From contig NZ_BMGS01000002.1 in assembly GCF_014640315.1 (NCBI RefSeq), forward strand, positions 1 to 64,000: a DNA stretch of 64,000 nt, read 5' to 3'. Position 1 is the first letter of the stretch. Each line of letters opens with the position of its first letter. Of the stretch, positions 25,198 to 33,566 are shown piece after piece. The notes under the pieces are model-generated. The model saw nothing but the letters and a program-made list of their open reading frames with translations, was not told the origin of the DNA and ran no database searches. The position numbers and the translations under genes were made by a program. The stretch comes from Hymenobacter glacieicola (lineage in GTDB: Bacteria; Bacteroidota; Bacteroidia; Cytophagales; Hymenobacteraceae).

Positions 25198-26523
25198 ATG
25201 AAAATTCTAAAGTTTGGCGGCACGTCCGTTGGGTCGCCGCAGCGGATGCGCGAAGTAGCCGAGTTGGTACATGCCCCGCACTTGCAGCGCCGCATCGTGG
25301 TACTCTCGGCCATGAGCGGCACCACCAACGCCCTGGTTGAAATTGCTACCCTGCTGTACGCCGGCGATACTACCGCTGCTACCGCCCGCCTGGAGGCCCT
25401 GCGCCAGCGCTACCACGAGGTAGCCCGCGAGCTGCTTCCGGAGGCAGCCACCGCCGAAGCCACCATTGAGGCGCTAAACCAGCACTTCGACACGGTACTC
25501 CGCCTGACTTCGGCCCCACTTTCCGCCGATGGCGAACGGGTGATTCTGGCCCAGGGCGAGCTGCTGAGCACCTTGCTCGTGCACCGCTACGTAACGCAGG
25601 TGCTGCACCGCCCGGCCGTGCTGCTGCCGGCCCTGGACTTTATGCGTCTGGATGTGGATGAGGAACCCGACGCGGCCTACATCCGGGAGCACCTGGCCGC
25701 CACGCTGGCGCCCTACGCCGCTGAGCAGCTGTTTATTACCCAGGGCTACATCTGCCGCAGCGCCCAGGGCCACATCGACAACCTCAAGCGCGGGGGCTCC
25801 GACTACTCCGCTTCCCTGATTGGGGCGGCCGTGGAAGCCGAGGAAATCCAGATCTGGACCGACATCGACGGCCTGCACAACAACGACCCGCGCATCGTGC
25901 AGGGCACCTACCCCATCCGGGAGCTGTCGTTTGACGAGGCGGCGGAGCTGGCGTATTTCGGGGCCAAGATCCTGCACCCCAGCTCGGTGCTGCCGGCCCG
26001 CCAGCACGGCATTCCGGTGCGCCTGCTTAACACCATGCAGCCCGAGGCGCCCGGCACCCTGATTTCGGCCAAAACCGGGGCCGAGGCCATCAAGGCCGTA
26101 GCGGCTAAGGATGGCATTACGGCCATCAACGTGAAGTCGAGCCGGATGCTACTGGCCCACGGTTTCCTGCGCAGCCTGTTCGAGATTTTCGAGCGTTACC
26201 GCACTTCCATCGACATGATTACCACCTCCGAGGTAGCCGTGTCCCTGACCATCGACGACGCCACGCGCCTACCCCAGATTCTGGGGGAGCTGCAGCGCTT
26301 CGGCACCGTGGAAGTAGATGATAATCAGTCCATCATCTGTTTGGTAGGCAGCCTGGGGCAGGAAGCGCACGGGGCTGCCAACCAGGCCTTTGCAGCCCTG
26401 AAGGACATTCCCGTTCGCATGATTAGCTACGGCGGCTCGCCCAATAACATCAGCATTCTGGTGCATACCAACGACAAGGTTCGCGCCTTGCAGGCCCTGA
26501 ATGCCGGCGTTTTCCAGCGCTAA
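25198..26523 (+). CDS. lysC: Aspartate kinase
   Basis: This cytoplasmic enzyme phosphorylates aspartate, the first step to lysine, threonine and methionine. The N-terminal MKILKFGGTSVGS carries the family KFGGTS motif. Catalytic-domain landmarks are LSAMSGTTNALVE near residue 36, RGGSDYSASLIGAA near 199 and EIQIWTDIDGLHNNDPR near 217. Two ACT domains follow from about residue 300 (TAINVKSSRMLLAHGFL), the site of amino-acid feedback. Length is 441 residues, usual for the stand-alone monofunctional form. lysA follows 97 bases downstream, so the pair forms a lysine-branch unit. Confidence 0.95.
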   Translation: MKILKFGGTSVGSPQRMREVAELVHAPHLQRRIVVLSAMSGTTNALVEIATLLYAGDTTAATARLEALRQRYHEVARELLPEAATAEATIEALNQHFDTVLRLTSAPLSADGERVILAQGELLSTLLVHRYVTQVLHRPAVLLPALDFMRLDVDEEPDAAYIREHLAATLAPYAAEQLFITQGYICRSAQGHIDNLKRGGSDYSASLIGAAVEAEEIQIWTDIDGLHNNDPRIVQGTYPIRELSFDEAAELAYFGAKILHPSSVLPARQHGIPVRLLNTMQPEAPGTLISAKTGAEAIKAVAAKDGITAINVKSSRMLLAHGFLRSLFEIFERYRTSIDMITTSEVAVSLTIDDATRLPQILGELQRFGTVEVDDNQSIICLVGSLGQEAHGAANQAFAALKDIPVRMISYGGSPNNISILVHTNDKVRALQALNAGVFQR

Positions 26524-26620
26524 CCAGGTTTGTTTTTAGAGCTGAAGAACGGGCCTTTTTCCTCAGTTGAAGAGGAAGCCGGCTTCTAGCTTGTCGTTTT
26601 CGCCTCTCGCACCTAATCCA

Positions 26621-27763
26621 ATGTCATTCCAACTTCCGGCGGAGCTTGCCCAGCAGCCCACGCCTTTCTACTACTACGACCTGCAACTGCTGGACCAGAC
26701 CCTGGCGGCGCTTACGGCGGCGGCCCGGCCGGGTAACTTTCAGGTGCACTACGCCCTGAAAGCCAACTCCAACTTGCCCATTCTGCGGCGCATTCAGCAG
26801 GCCGGGCTGGGGGCCGACTGCGTGAGCGGCGGCGAAGTGCAGCGCGCCCTGGAGGCCGGCTTCGCGCCGGACCACGTGGTGTTTGCGGGGGTGGGCAAGT
26901 CCGATGCGGAAATCAGCCGCGCCCTGGCCGCCGATATCTTCTGCTTTAACGCCGAATCGGTGCCGGAGCTGCAGGTGCTCAACGAGCTGGCGGGGGCTCA
27001 GGGTCGGAAGGCCCGGGTAGCCCTGCGCATCAACCCCAACGTGGATGCCCACACCCACGCCTACATCACCACGGGCCTCGATGCCAACAAGTTCGGCATC
27101 AGTCTGCCCGATCTGGCCGGCGTCATCGACGGGCTCGACGGCCTGCCCCACGTGGAGCTGGTGGGTCTGCACGCCCACATTGGCTCCCAGATTACGGAGC
27201 TGTCGGCGTTTGCCAACCTGAGCCGCAAGCTCAACGAGCTGCAAACCTGGCTGGAAGGGCGCGGCCACCAGTTGCCTCACCTCAACGTGGGCGGGGGCCT
27301 GGGCATCGATTACCAACGCCCCGACCAGCACCCCATTCCGGACTTTGCCGCCTACTTCGGCATGTTTGAGCAGCACCTGGAGCGGCGGCCGGGCCAGCAG
27401 GTGCACGTGGAGCTGGGCCGGGCTGTGGTGGCCCAGTGCGGCACGCTCATGAGCCGGGTGCTCTACGTGAAGGAAAGCCAGCAAACCCGTTTCGCCATTC
27501 TCGATGCCGGCATGACGGAGCTGATTCGGCCGGCGCTTTACGGCAGCTTCCACCTCATCCAGAACCTGACCAGCCAGGCCCCGGAGCTGGCCTACGACAT
27601 TGTGGGGCCCATCTGCGAGTCGTCGGATACGTTCGGCAAGGCGGTGCTGCTCCCGGAAACCCGGCGCGGCGACCTGTTGGCTATTCGCTCGGCGGGGGCT
27701 TACGGCGAGGTAATGTCCTCGGCCTACAACCTGCGCGAGAAGGCCGAGGCCGTGTACCGCTAG
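26621..27763 (+). CDS. lysA: Diaminopimelate decarboxylase
   Basis: LysA decarboxylates meso-diaminopimelate to lysine using PLP. The PLP Lys is K47 in HYALKANSN. Further landmarks are GLGADCVSGGEVQRA near residue 66, KFGIS near 157, VGLHAHIGSQI near 182, LNVGGGLGIDY near 223 and PICESSDTFGK near 330, where the Cys sits across the dimer interface. The 380-residue length from ATG 26621 (MSFQLPAEL) is at the short end for the family. An upstream in-frame TTG at 26567 would add 18 residues without similarity. It follows lysC in the same direction. Confidence 0.95.
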   Translation: MSFQLPAELAQQPTPFYYYDLQLLDQTLAALTAAARPGNFQVHYALKANSNLPILRRIQQAGLGADCVSGGEVQRALEAGFAPDHVVFAGVGKSDAEISRALAADIFCFNAESVPELQVLNELAGAQGRKARVALRINPNVDAHTHAYITTGLDANKFGISLPDLAGVIDGLDGLPHVELVGLHAHIGSQITELSAFANLSRKLNELQTWLEGRGHQLPHLNVGGGLGIDYQRPDQHPIPDFAAYFGMFEQHLERRPGQQVHVELGRAVVAQCGTLMSRVLYVKESQQTRFAILDAGMTELIRPALYGSFHLIQNLTSQAPELAYDIVGPICESSDTFGKAVLLPETRRGDLLAIRSAGAYGEVMSSAYNLREKAEAVYR

Positions 27764-27895
27764 CCGGGGCAGCGGCCGGCCCAGGGGCCGCTACCGCGCC
27801 GCCCGGTTGCCGCCGTCCGTCGGGCGGGAGGCGCCGCTGGCCGTGCAGAAGTAGCCGTTAGCCAAAAGTTGCCGCCAACTGGGCCCGGCCCTATC

Positions 27896-28050
27896 TACCT
27901 TTGACTCAATAACAAACGGCGCACAAAGAGTTTATTGGAAAGGAAGGCTCTTTGCGTGGTGTGTTGCAGTTGGTGAATGGAGTAGGGTGGATATAGAATA
28001 GCTGACTGCAACCCCGTAGAAAAAGCCGCTACCTCTGGTAGCGGCTTTTC
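27896..28050 (+). ncRNA. Candidate structured small RNA
   Basis: A TACCTTTG -7 element at 27896-27903 opens a stretch with no protein-coding frame that ends at an intrinsic terminator. Three helices can be drawn. The first pairs CAAAGAG (27924) with CTCTTTG (27948). The second pairs GTTGCAGT (27963) with ACTGCAAC (28005), perfect over 8 bp. The third is the terminator, GCCGCTACC (28025) with GGTAGCGGC (28037), followed by TTTT. The expected transcript is about 110-140 nt. No Rfam family can be assigned by eye; a 6S-like RNA is one guess. A TTG at 27869 is 24 bases from the -7 element, somewhat wide for a -33. Confidence 0.45.
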
Positions 28051-28113
28051 TGTTTTCGGGCCGGGCGGTGCTTCGGCGGCCAGTACTGCTACCCGTTTCC
28101 GCGTGGTTGCTCT

Positions 28114-29766
28114 CTACCACCGTACGGTCCACTTGCCTAGCTTTTCCTCGTGGGTGAAGTAGCGCAGCATCCAGCGGCGCTCGGGTTTCAGCTCGCCTTT
28201 TACCAGCAGTACCGGGTGCTGGAGCAGCAGGGCCCCGAGGGCAGGCTCCTGGGTAGGGTCCTGGAGGTAAAGCAGGTAGCGGTGCCAGCTGGCGCCGGGT
28301 TCAAACTGGGTTTCGCGGTTGAGGCTGCTGTTGCCATCGTTGAGGAATACGGGCAGCTGGCCCAGCTCAAAAGCCAGGGAAGGCAGCAGCTGGTCGTACA
28401 CGAGCACCTGGCGGGAAGTGAGCTGCTTGCCGCGCAGGAACGCAGCCAGCGGGCGGCTACCGTTGAACGCCAGCTCGTTCTGCTGCAGAATAGGCTTGGC
28501 CGACAGCAGCAGAAATACCGTGAACAAGGTGGTGGCCACTAGCAGGCGCGGGGCAATGCGCACCTGGTTCCAGAGCGTGAGGGTGAGCACCAGCGCAATA
28601 ATGCCCGCCGCGGGCCAGATGGCCGTGAGCGGCTTCACCTCAAACCCCACATTGACCACCGTGGTCAGGATGGGCAGGAAGCACAGCGCGCCCAGCAGCA
28701 GCCCGTAAAACGCCACGATGCCCACGTACCAGCGGTGCAGGGCGGCCTCGGTGCAGCGGCCCAGGTAGTACACCGTCAGGAGCACTACCCCCGGGAAGAT
28801 GGGCAGCACGTAAAGCAGCAGCTTGGACTTGGACAGGGAGAAGAACAGCAGCGGCACCAGCACCCAGAAAATAAGCACGTTGCGCCACTGCTGGGGCACC
28901 GTGCTCCAGGGCGTGCGCCCGGCCCGCACCACCAGGGCCACGGCCCAGGGCAGGCTGGTAGCCGGGGCCAGCACGAGGTAAAACCACCACGGCTTGGCCC
29001 GGTTAAAGGTGGCCGCGTTGGCAAAGCGCTCCACCGTGTGCTCAAACAGGAAGTAGCGCAGAAAAGCCGGATTCTCCCCAATCAGATACAGATACCAGCT
29101 CAGCCCCACCAGCGCAAACACCAGAAAGCCCAGGGCGTGGTGCACGGTGAACGGCCGCTTAGCTTGGCCCTGCCGGAAGTAAAACCCGATAACCACCATC
29201 AGGGGTAGCACAAAGCCCACGGGACCTTTGGTAAGAAAGGCCAGCCCCAGTCCCACCCAAAACAGGTAGAGCCAGCGCGCCCCGCCCCCGTGGTAGTAGC
29301 GCAGAATACCGTAGGCCGCGGCCAGCTCCAGGGTAGCCAGGTAGGCGTCGGTGGTGACGTTGAGGGCCGAAATCAGCACGACGGGCAGCGTGCCGTAGAT
29401 GACGGCCGCGGCCAGGGCGCGGGCCCGGTCCTGCTGGAACAGCAGCAGCGCCAGCCCGTACAGGAGCCCCACTTGCAGCAGCACGGCCAGCACCGGCAGC
29501 AGGCGCACGCCCAGCGTGTTTTCGCCCAGCAAGCCCAGGCCGGCGGCCGTGAGCCAGTACGTGAGCGGGGGCTTGTGGAAGTGCTGAATCCCGAGCAGGC
29601 GCGGGTGGAGCCAGTCCTGGCCCGCCAGCATTTCCCGCCCGATTTCCGCGTAGCGCGCCTCACTGCTCTCGAGCGGCCCCCAGCTGCCCAGCTGCCAGAA
29701 AAAAGCGGCACCAAGCACCAAAAGAAAAAGCCAGAGCCAGCGGCGGGAGGTCATCGGGAAGGGCAT
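28114..29766 (-). CDS. ArnT/PMT-family (GT39/GT83-like) glycosyltransferase
   Basis: This 550-residue integral membrane protein has about a dozen hydrophobic spans. The first loop contains WGPLESSEARYAEIGREM and DWLHPRLLGIQHFHKPPLTYW, the DE/ARY and KPPL words typical of ArnT and related lipid-linked sugar transferases. Such enzymes use polyprenyl-phosphate sugars to decorate lipid A, proteins or glycans on the outer face of the inner membrane. Acceptor and donor cannot be told. A soluble C-terminal domain of about 110 residues follows the last span. A two-span protein is encoded just upstream. Confidence 0.85.
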   Translation of the reverse strand: MPFPMTSRRWLWLFLLVLGAAFFWQLGSWGPLESSEARYAEIGREMLAGQDWLHPRLLGIQHFHKPPLTYWLTAAGLGLLGENTLGVRLLPVLAVLLQVGLLYGLALLLFQQDRARALAAAVIYGTLPVVLISALNVTTDAYLATLELAAAYGILRYYHGGGARWLYLFWVGLGLAFLTKGPVGFVLPLMVVIGFYFRQGQAKRPFTVHHALGFLVFALVGLSWYLYLIGENPAFLRYFLFEHTVERFANAATFNRAKPWWFYLVLAPATSLPWAVALVVRAGRTPWSTVPQQWRNVLIFWVLVPLLFFSLSKSKLLLYVLPIFPGVVLLTVYYLGRCTEAALHRWYVGIVAFYGLLLGALCFLPILTTVVNVGFEVKPLTAIWPAAGIIALVLTLTLWNQVRIAPRLLVATTLFTVFLLLSAKPILQQNELAFNGSRPLAAFLRGKQLTSRQVLVYDQLLPSLAFELGQLPVFLNDGNSSLNRETQFEPGASWHRYLLYLQDPTQEPALGALLLQHPVLLVKGELKPERRWMLRYFTHEEKLGKWTVRW

Positions 29767-29826
29767 AGCGGAATACGATACGGAGACGCCCCAAAGGTAG
29801 CGACAAAGCCCGCCCCCTGCTTGCCC

Positions 29827-30027
29827 CTACTGGTCAGCCGGCGCCGCTGGCGCGTCTGGCGGCTCCTGCTGTGGGGGCTGGTTTACTCGCTTCAGCCCCA
29901 TGACCATGAACAGCAAGCCCAGTATGAGGAAGGTAGTGTGGTCCTTGCCAAACACCCCGATAAGCACCCACACCAGGCCCGCATAGAAAACGGGAGCCGC
30001 CTGATAACGACCAAATAGCGTGTTCAT
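29827..30027 (-). CDS. Small two-span membrane protein
   Basis: The 66-residue product (MNTLFGRYQAAPVFYAGL) has two hydrophobic segments, at about residues 9-25 and 32-46, joined by a short FGKDHT loop. It ends in a Pro/Ala/Gln-rich tail (QPPQQEPPDAPAAPADQ). It lies 60 bases upstream of the glycosyltransferase gene on the same strand and may share its transcript. No function is recognised. Confidence 0.65.
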   Translation of the reverse strand: MNTLFGRYQAAPVFYAGLVWVLIGVFGKDHTTFLILGLLFMVMGLKRVNQPPQQEPPDAPAAPADQ

Positions 30028-30108
30028 TCCTCAAGGTAGGAAACCGGTAGCGTTGTTGGCCCTTTCCGCCGAACTTTGCGGGCGCTTCGGCGGCTACCTA
30101 CTCCCCCC

Positions 30109-30711
30109 ATGAACGACCCGGAAATCCGTACCCTGCTTTACCCCTTGCTGCAAGGCGGCGTGTACGTGGATGAGCTGCCCACCGGCACTACCCGCGCCGA
30201 TGTGGTCCACATTACGGAGCAGTTCATGCACGGCTACGAGCTGAAAGGTGATGCCGACACCCTACAGCGCGTGGCCAAGCAACTGCCGTGCTACGGCCGG
30301 GCCTATGATTTCGTCACGTTTGTAGTCACCGAAAAGCACCTGCCCAAGCTCCTACCCCAGCTGCCGGAGTGGGTAGGCGTGCTGGTGGCTTCCAGTGAGG
30401 GGCTGCACGCGCACCGCCCGGCCCTGTACAACGCCACCGTGGAGCGGCCGGCCGTGGCAGCGCTGCTGCGCCTGGAGGAAATCAAGCAGTTTCTGCTGGC
30501 CCAGGGCCTAGCGGGCGTCAGCACCTACCGCCGCCGCGACATTCTGAATTTCCTGCGTACGACCCAACTGGTGTCCTTGTCGGCCCTGGCCCACCACGTA
30601 CGGCGCCAGCTCATGGGCCGCATGGAGGAGCGCCTGGCTTTCCGGGCTGAGCGCAAGGCGGAGCGGCAGCGGGTGGCCGCCCGGCGGCGCAAGCGCCCCA
30701 AGCGGAAGTAA
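30109..30711 (+). CDS. sce7726-family protein, PD-(D/E)xK nuclease-like
   Basis: The 200-residue product from ATG 30109 (MNDPEIRTLLY) matches the sce7726 family pattern: DELPTGTTRADVVHI near residue 20, then GYELKGDADTL near 42 and YDFVTFVVTEKHL near 65. The Asp of RADVV and the E-x-K of YELKGD reproduce a PD-(D/E)xK nuclease active site. The C-terminal part is strongly basic (RAERKAERQRVAARRRKRPKRK), suited to nucleic acid binding. sce7726 proteins are often found with mobile or defence genes, but no such partner is seen here. Activity is inferred only from these residues. Confidence 0.7.
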   Translation: MNDPEIRTLLYPLLQGGVYVDELPTGTTRADVVHITEQFMHGYELKGDADTLQRVAKQLPCYGRAYDFVTFVVTEKHLPKLLPQLPEWVGVLVASSEGLHAHRPALYNATVERPAVAALLRLEEIKQFLLAQGLAGVSTYRRRDILNFLRTTQLVSLSALAHHVRRQLMGRMEERLAFRAERKAERQRVAARRRKRPKRK

Positions 30712-30823
30712 GGTTGCCCTCGTGTGCTGACGCCTAGAAGCAACCGTTAGGAGAGTAACCGCCGCCGTGGGTTCTGCCCCGAAGCAGAGTGCAGCATCTC
30801 GCGGGCTGACGTTCCCATACTAC

Positions 30824-30920
30824 GGTCATGCTGAGCCCCGCGAAGCATCTCTCCCGCTAGCTAACTGCTGGCGTTTGCTCAACGAAGCGGGAGAGATGCT
30901 TCGCGGGGCTCAGCATGACC
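30824..30920. repeat. Palindromic intergenic repeat (GTCATGCTGAG type)
   Basis: Perfect 35-base arms (30824-30858 and 30886-30920) enclose a 27-base loop. The arm contains GTCATGCTGAGC followed by GCGAAGCATCTC, shared in part with the other family copies. A T run follows the right arm, so it could end sce7726 transcripts. Confidence 0.9.
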
Positions 30921-30996
30921 GTTCTTTTTACTATTCACGGGTAACAGCACCGTTTTAACGTCGACCAGGGCTGAGTGAACAATTACCTAAACGGTT

Positions 30997-31094
30997 GTCA
31001 TGCAGAGACGGAGCCGAAGCATCTCGCTTGGCTGCCGTAGGAATAGCCTAGCAGCCTCAGCCCGCGAGATGCCTGGGCTCCGCCTCTGCATGAC
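30997..31094. repeat. Palindromic intergenic repeat (GTCATGCAGAG type)
   Basis: Arms 30997-31027 and 31064-31094 pair imperfectly (GTCATGCAGAGACGGAGCC with GGCTCCGCCTCTGCATGAC). It sits 77 bases from the preceding copy, so two family members stand in tandem. Confidence 0.8.
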
Positions 31095-31379
31095 GGCCGT
31101 TGTTGAATTCAAGATGTTACAGTTCACGCAGCTTAGCAAGATGCTTCGTCTCTGCTTCTGGCTCAGAAGGCTCGCCATGATGTTCCGCTGAATTACTACC
31201 CACAAGACTTTTCACATAGCGCAGAACGGGTCGTGTTGCCCTTCTCAAGCCCAAACCCCGCCCTACCTGGTTCCTTTTCCTCGCCCTACGCCTACCCAGG
31301 TTGCCTTTCCTTGAAAAGCAGCCTCTCATAACTTCCTGTTACTGAAAGCAGTTAGACACCTGAACCGTTTGCTGCTGCC

Positions 31380-32894
31380 ATGAATATTCTACTTACTGGC
31401 GCCAATGGCTACATCGGCCAACGGCTGTTGCCGCTGCTGGTGGAAGCCGGCCACCACGTAACCTGCCTAGTGCGCGACGCCCGCCGCTTTGAGCTGCCCG
31501 AACGGTTGCGCAGCCACGTTACGGTAGCGCAGGGCGACTTGCTGAAGCCCGATTCACTGGCGCAGCTGCCCACCGACATTGAGGCGGCCTACTACCTGGT
31601 GCACTCCATGAGCGGGCACAACAAGGACTTTTTCCGGCTGGAGCAGGAGTCGGCCCGGCACTTTACCCGCTACCTCAACCGCACCAGCTGCCGGCAGGTT
31701 ATCTACCTTTCCGGCATTGCCAACGACCGGGCCCTGAGCGTGCATCTTCGCTCCCGCAAGGCCGTGGAAAAGGAATTGCGCCGCGCCGATAAAGCGGCTC
31801 TCACGGTGCTGCGGGCCAGCATTATCATCGGTTCCGGCTCAGCTTCATTTGAGATTATCCGCGACCTGGTCGACAAGTTGCCCGTGATGGTGACCCCTCG
31901 CTGGCTGAACTCGCGCTGCCAGCCCATCGGCATCCGCGACGTGATGCACTACCTGCTGGCCGTCCTCGACAACCCCGCTTGCCTTAGCCAGTCGTTTGAT
32001 ATTGGTGGCCCCGACGTGCTGACCTACCGCCAGATGCTGCTGGGGCTGGCTCAGGTGCGCGGGCTCCGGCGCTACATTATCACGGTGCCGGTGCTCACGC
32101 CGCGGCTCTCGTCGTGGTGGCTGTACCTGGTTACCAGCACTACCTTTTCCCTGGCCCAAAGCCTGGTGGAAAGTCTGCGCAACGATACCATGGTGAACCC
32201 ACGCCGCAGCATTCAGGCCGTAGTGCCCCACCCCTGCATGCCCTACCGGGCCGCGGTAGAGTTGGCCTTTCAGCGCATTGAGCAGAACGAAGTGGTCAGC
32301 AGCTGGAGCGACGCGCTGAGCAGCGGCGTGATGCCCCAGGGCTACATGGACCACATTCAGATACCCCAGCACGGCCTGCTCCAGGACCGCCAGCGCCTGC
32401 GCTTTACGCGGCCGCCCCAGGAGGTGCTGCGCAACGTGTGGGCCATTGGGGGCGAGCGGGGCTGGTACAAAGTCGACTGGCTCTGGCGCATCCGGGGGCT
32501 GCTGGACAAGCTGGTGGGCGGCGTGGGCTTGCGCCGGGGCCGCCGCTCGGCCACCAAGCTGCGCGCCGGCGACCCGCTCGACTTCTGGCGCGTACTCGTG
32601 GCCGACAAAGCCAGCCGCCGCCTGCTGCTCTACGCCGAAATGAAGCTGCCCGGCGAGGCCTGGCTACAGTTCCGCATTCTGGATAATGAAGATGGCTCCC
32701 ACACCCTGGAGCAGCTAGCCGCGTTTCGGCCCCACGGCCTGGCCGGACGCCTGTACTGGTATTCGCTGGTGCCTTTCCATTTCGTCATCTTCAAGGGCAT
32801 GATTGAAAACATTGTGCAGTACGGGGAGGCGGCGCCCTACCCTGCCACGGAGCCGCTAGCCGGGGCCCCGGCTAGCGGCTCCGTGGCAGGGTAA
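31380..32894 (+). CDS. NAD(P)-binding SDR protein with DUF2867 domain
   Basis: The 504-residue product joins an atypical short-chain dehydrogenase/NmrA-like domain to a DUF2867 domain. The nucleotide-binding loop GANGYIG is at residues 7-13, with a Rossmann core through YYLVHSMSG and QVIYLSGIAND. The DUF2867 part starts near residue 330 (HGLLQDRQRLRF) and includes DPLDFWRVL and GEAWLQFRI. Such fused proteins are widespread but uncharacterised. The last 18 codons, ending GSVAG, coincide with a perfect 28-bp palindrome that includes the stop codon, so the C-terminus is set by a hairpin element. Confidence 0.88.
   Translation: MNILLTGANGYIGQRLLPLLVEAGHHVTCLVRDARRFELPERLRSHVTVAQGDLLKPDSLAQLPTDIEAAYYLVHSMSGHNKDFFRLEQESARHFTRYLNRTSCRQVIYLSGIANDRALSVHLRSRKAVEKELRRADKAALTVLRASIIIGSGSASFEIIRDLVDKLPVMVTPRWLNSRCQPIGIRDVMHYLLAVLDNPACLSQSFDIGGPDVLTYRQMLLGLAQVRGLRRYIITVPVLTPRLSSWWLYLVTSTTFSLAQSLVESLRNDTMVNPRRSIQAVVPHPCMPYRAAVELAFQRIEQNEVVSSWSDALSSGVMPQGYMDHIQIPQHGLLQDRQRLRFTRPPQEVLRNVWAIGGERGWYKVDWLWRIRGLLDKLVGGVGLRRGRRSATKLRAGDPLDFWRVLVADKASRRLLLYAEMKLPGEAWLQFRILDNEDGSHTLEQLAAFRPHGLAGRLYWYSLVPFHFVIFKGMIENIVQYGEAAPYPATEPLAGAPASGSVAG
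32838..32893. repeat. Perfect 28-bp loopless palindrome containing a C-terminus
   Basis: The two 28-base arms 32838-32865 and 32866-32893 are exact reverse complements with no spacer. The palindrome codes the last 18 residues of the SDR protein and the first two bases of its TAA stop. It may act as transcript terminator or stabiliser; there is no T run. Confidence 0.92.
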
Positions 32895-32928
32895 TTGTCG
32901 GGTAGGAATTCCTATTTCCTACCTCACG

Positions 32929-32936
32929 TATCTTGC
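32929..32936 (+). promoter_or_regulatory. -7-like element 6 bases before a start codon
   Basis: TATCTTGC lies six bases before the ATG at 32943, so transcription from it would give an almost leaderless mRNA. No TTG stands 19 bases upstream. Confidence 0.35.
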
Positions 32937-32942
32937 CCGTGT

Positions 32943-33557
32943 ATGCCTAAAGCCTTACTCCTGGTGTTGCTCGCCGCGCCCCTCTCGCCCGCGCTGGCCC
33001 AATCTTCCCCCGCCTCACTTCCTCGCACCACGGTCCTGGTAGGTGGGGGCCGGGCCTTGCAAACCAACTACGGCTGGCCTGGCACCGTCGTGTTTCTAGG
33101 TGTTGAGCATCGACTTTCCCCTCGCTCCCTGTTCAGCGTGCAACCCCGCCTAAGCGCCTTCCGGGCCGATACGCGCAGCCTGGAACCCGACAAACAGCCC
33201 GGCGAGCAATACGCTACCGCCGGGGCCGAAGCGCTGGTAGCGGTTCGCACCAGTCGGCGGCCCGAGCGGGTGGCGCTACGGCTAGAGGCCGGACCGGCGT
33301 TTTTTCTGGGGCGCGAAACCAAGCTGTACCGCTACCCGGGCACCTACCTCAACCCCGATGGCACCACTACTACGCTCCGGGAAAACGAGTACCGACGCCG
33401 CGCCATCCGCCAGCCCGGCTTCTCTCTGGGGCTGGGCCTTGATGCTACCCTGCACCAGCGTATTTACCTGGGTGCCAGCCTCGAAAGCCGCACCTACTCC
33501 TACTTTCCCGGCGACATCCTGAGTGCTACCGCGCGGGTGGGCTACGTACTTCCTTAA
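32943..33557 (+). CDS. Exported hypothetical protein, probable outer-membrane barrel
   Basis: The 204-residue product has a signal peptide (MPKALLLVLLAAPLSPALAQ). Alternating strands such as TVLVGGGRALQTNYGWPGTVV, SLFSVQPRLSAFRADTR and ALRLEAGPAFFLGRETKLYRY suggest a small beta barrel. The final ATARVGYVLP is a plausible last strand. ATG 32943 is chosen because it begins the signal. The next gene starts nine bases after the stop, so the two are probably co-transcribed. No family is recognised. Confidence 0.65.
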   Translation: MPKALLLVLLAAPLSPALAQSSPASLPRTTVLVGGGRALQTNYGWPGTVVFLGVEHRLSPRSLFSVQPRLSAFRADTRSLEPDKQPGEQYATAGAEALVAVRTSRRPERVALRLEAGPAFFLGRETKLYRYPGTYLNPDGTTTTLRENEYRRRAIRQPGFSLGLGLDATLHQRIYLGASLESRTYSYFPGDILSATARVGYVLP

Positions 33558-33566
33558 CCCGAAGGC

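Larger units (their letters stand above)
30712..31379. other. 668-base intergenic region with two palindromes
   Basis: Two hairpins of the dispersed GTCATGC family fill 30824-30920 and 30997-31094. Short frames on both strands here are by-products of these palindromes. From 31100 to 31379 the sequence is GC-moderate with no gene or clear promoter. It separates the sce7726 and SDR genes. Confidence 0.6.

Noticed and set aside
27932..28132. Minus-strand 66-codon frame opposite the candidate small RNA
   Set aside because: It includes the terminator and overlaps the glycosyltransferase end; composition is not protein-like.
30767..31329. Several 60-70-codon frames between the sce7726 and SDR genes
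   Set aside because: They are readings through palindromic repeats and occur on both strands.
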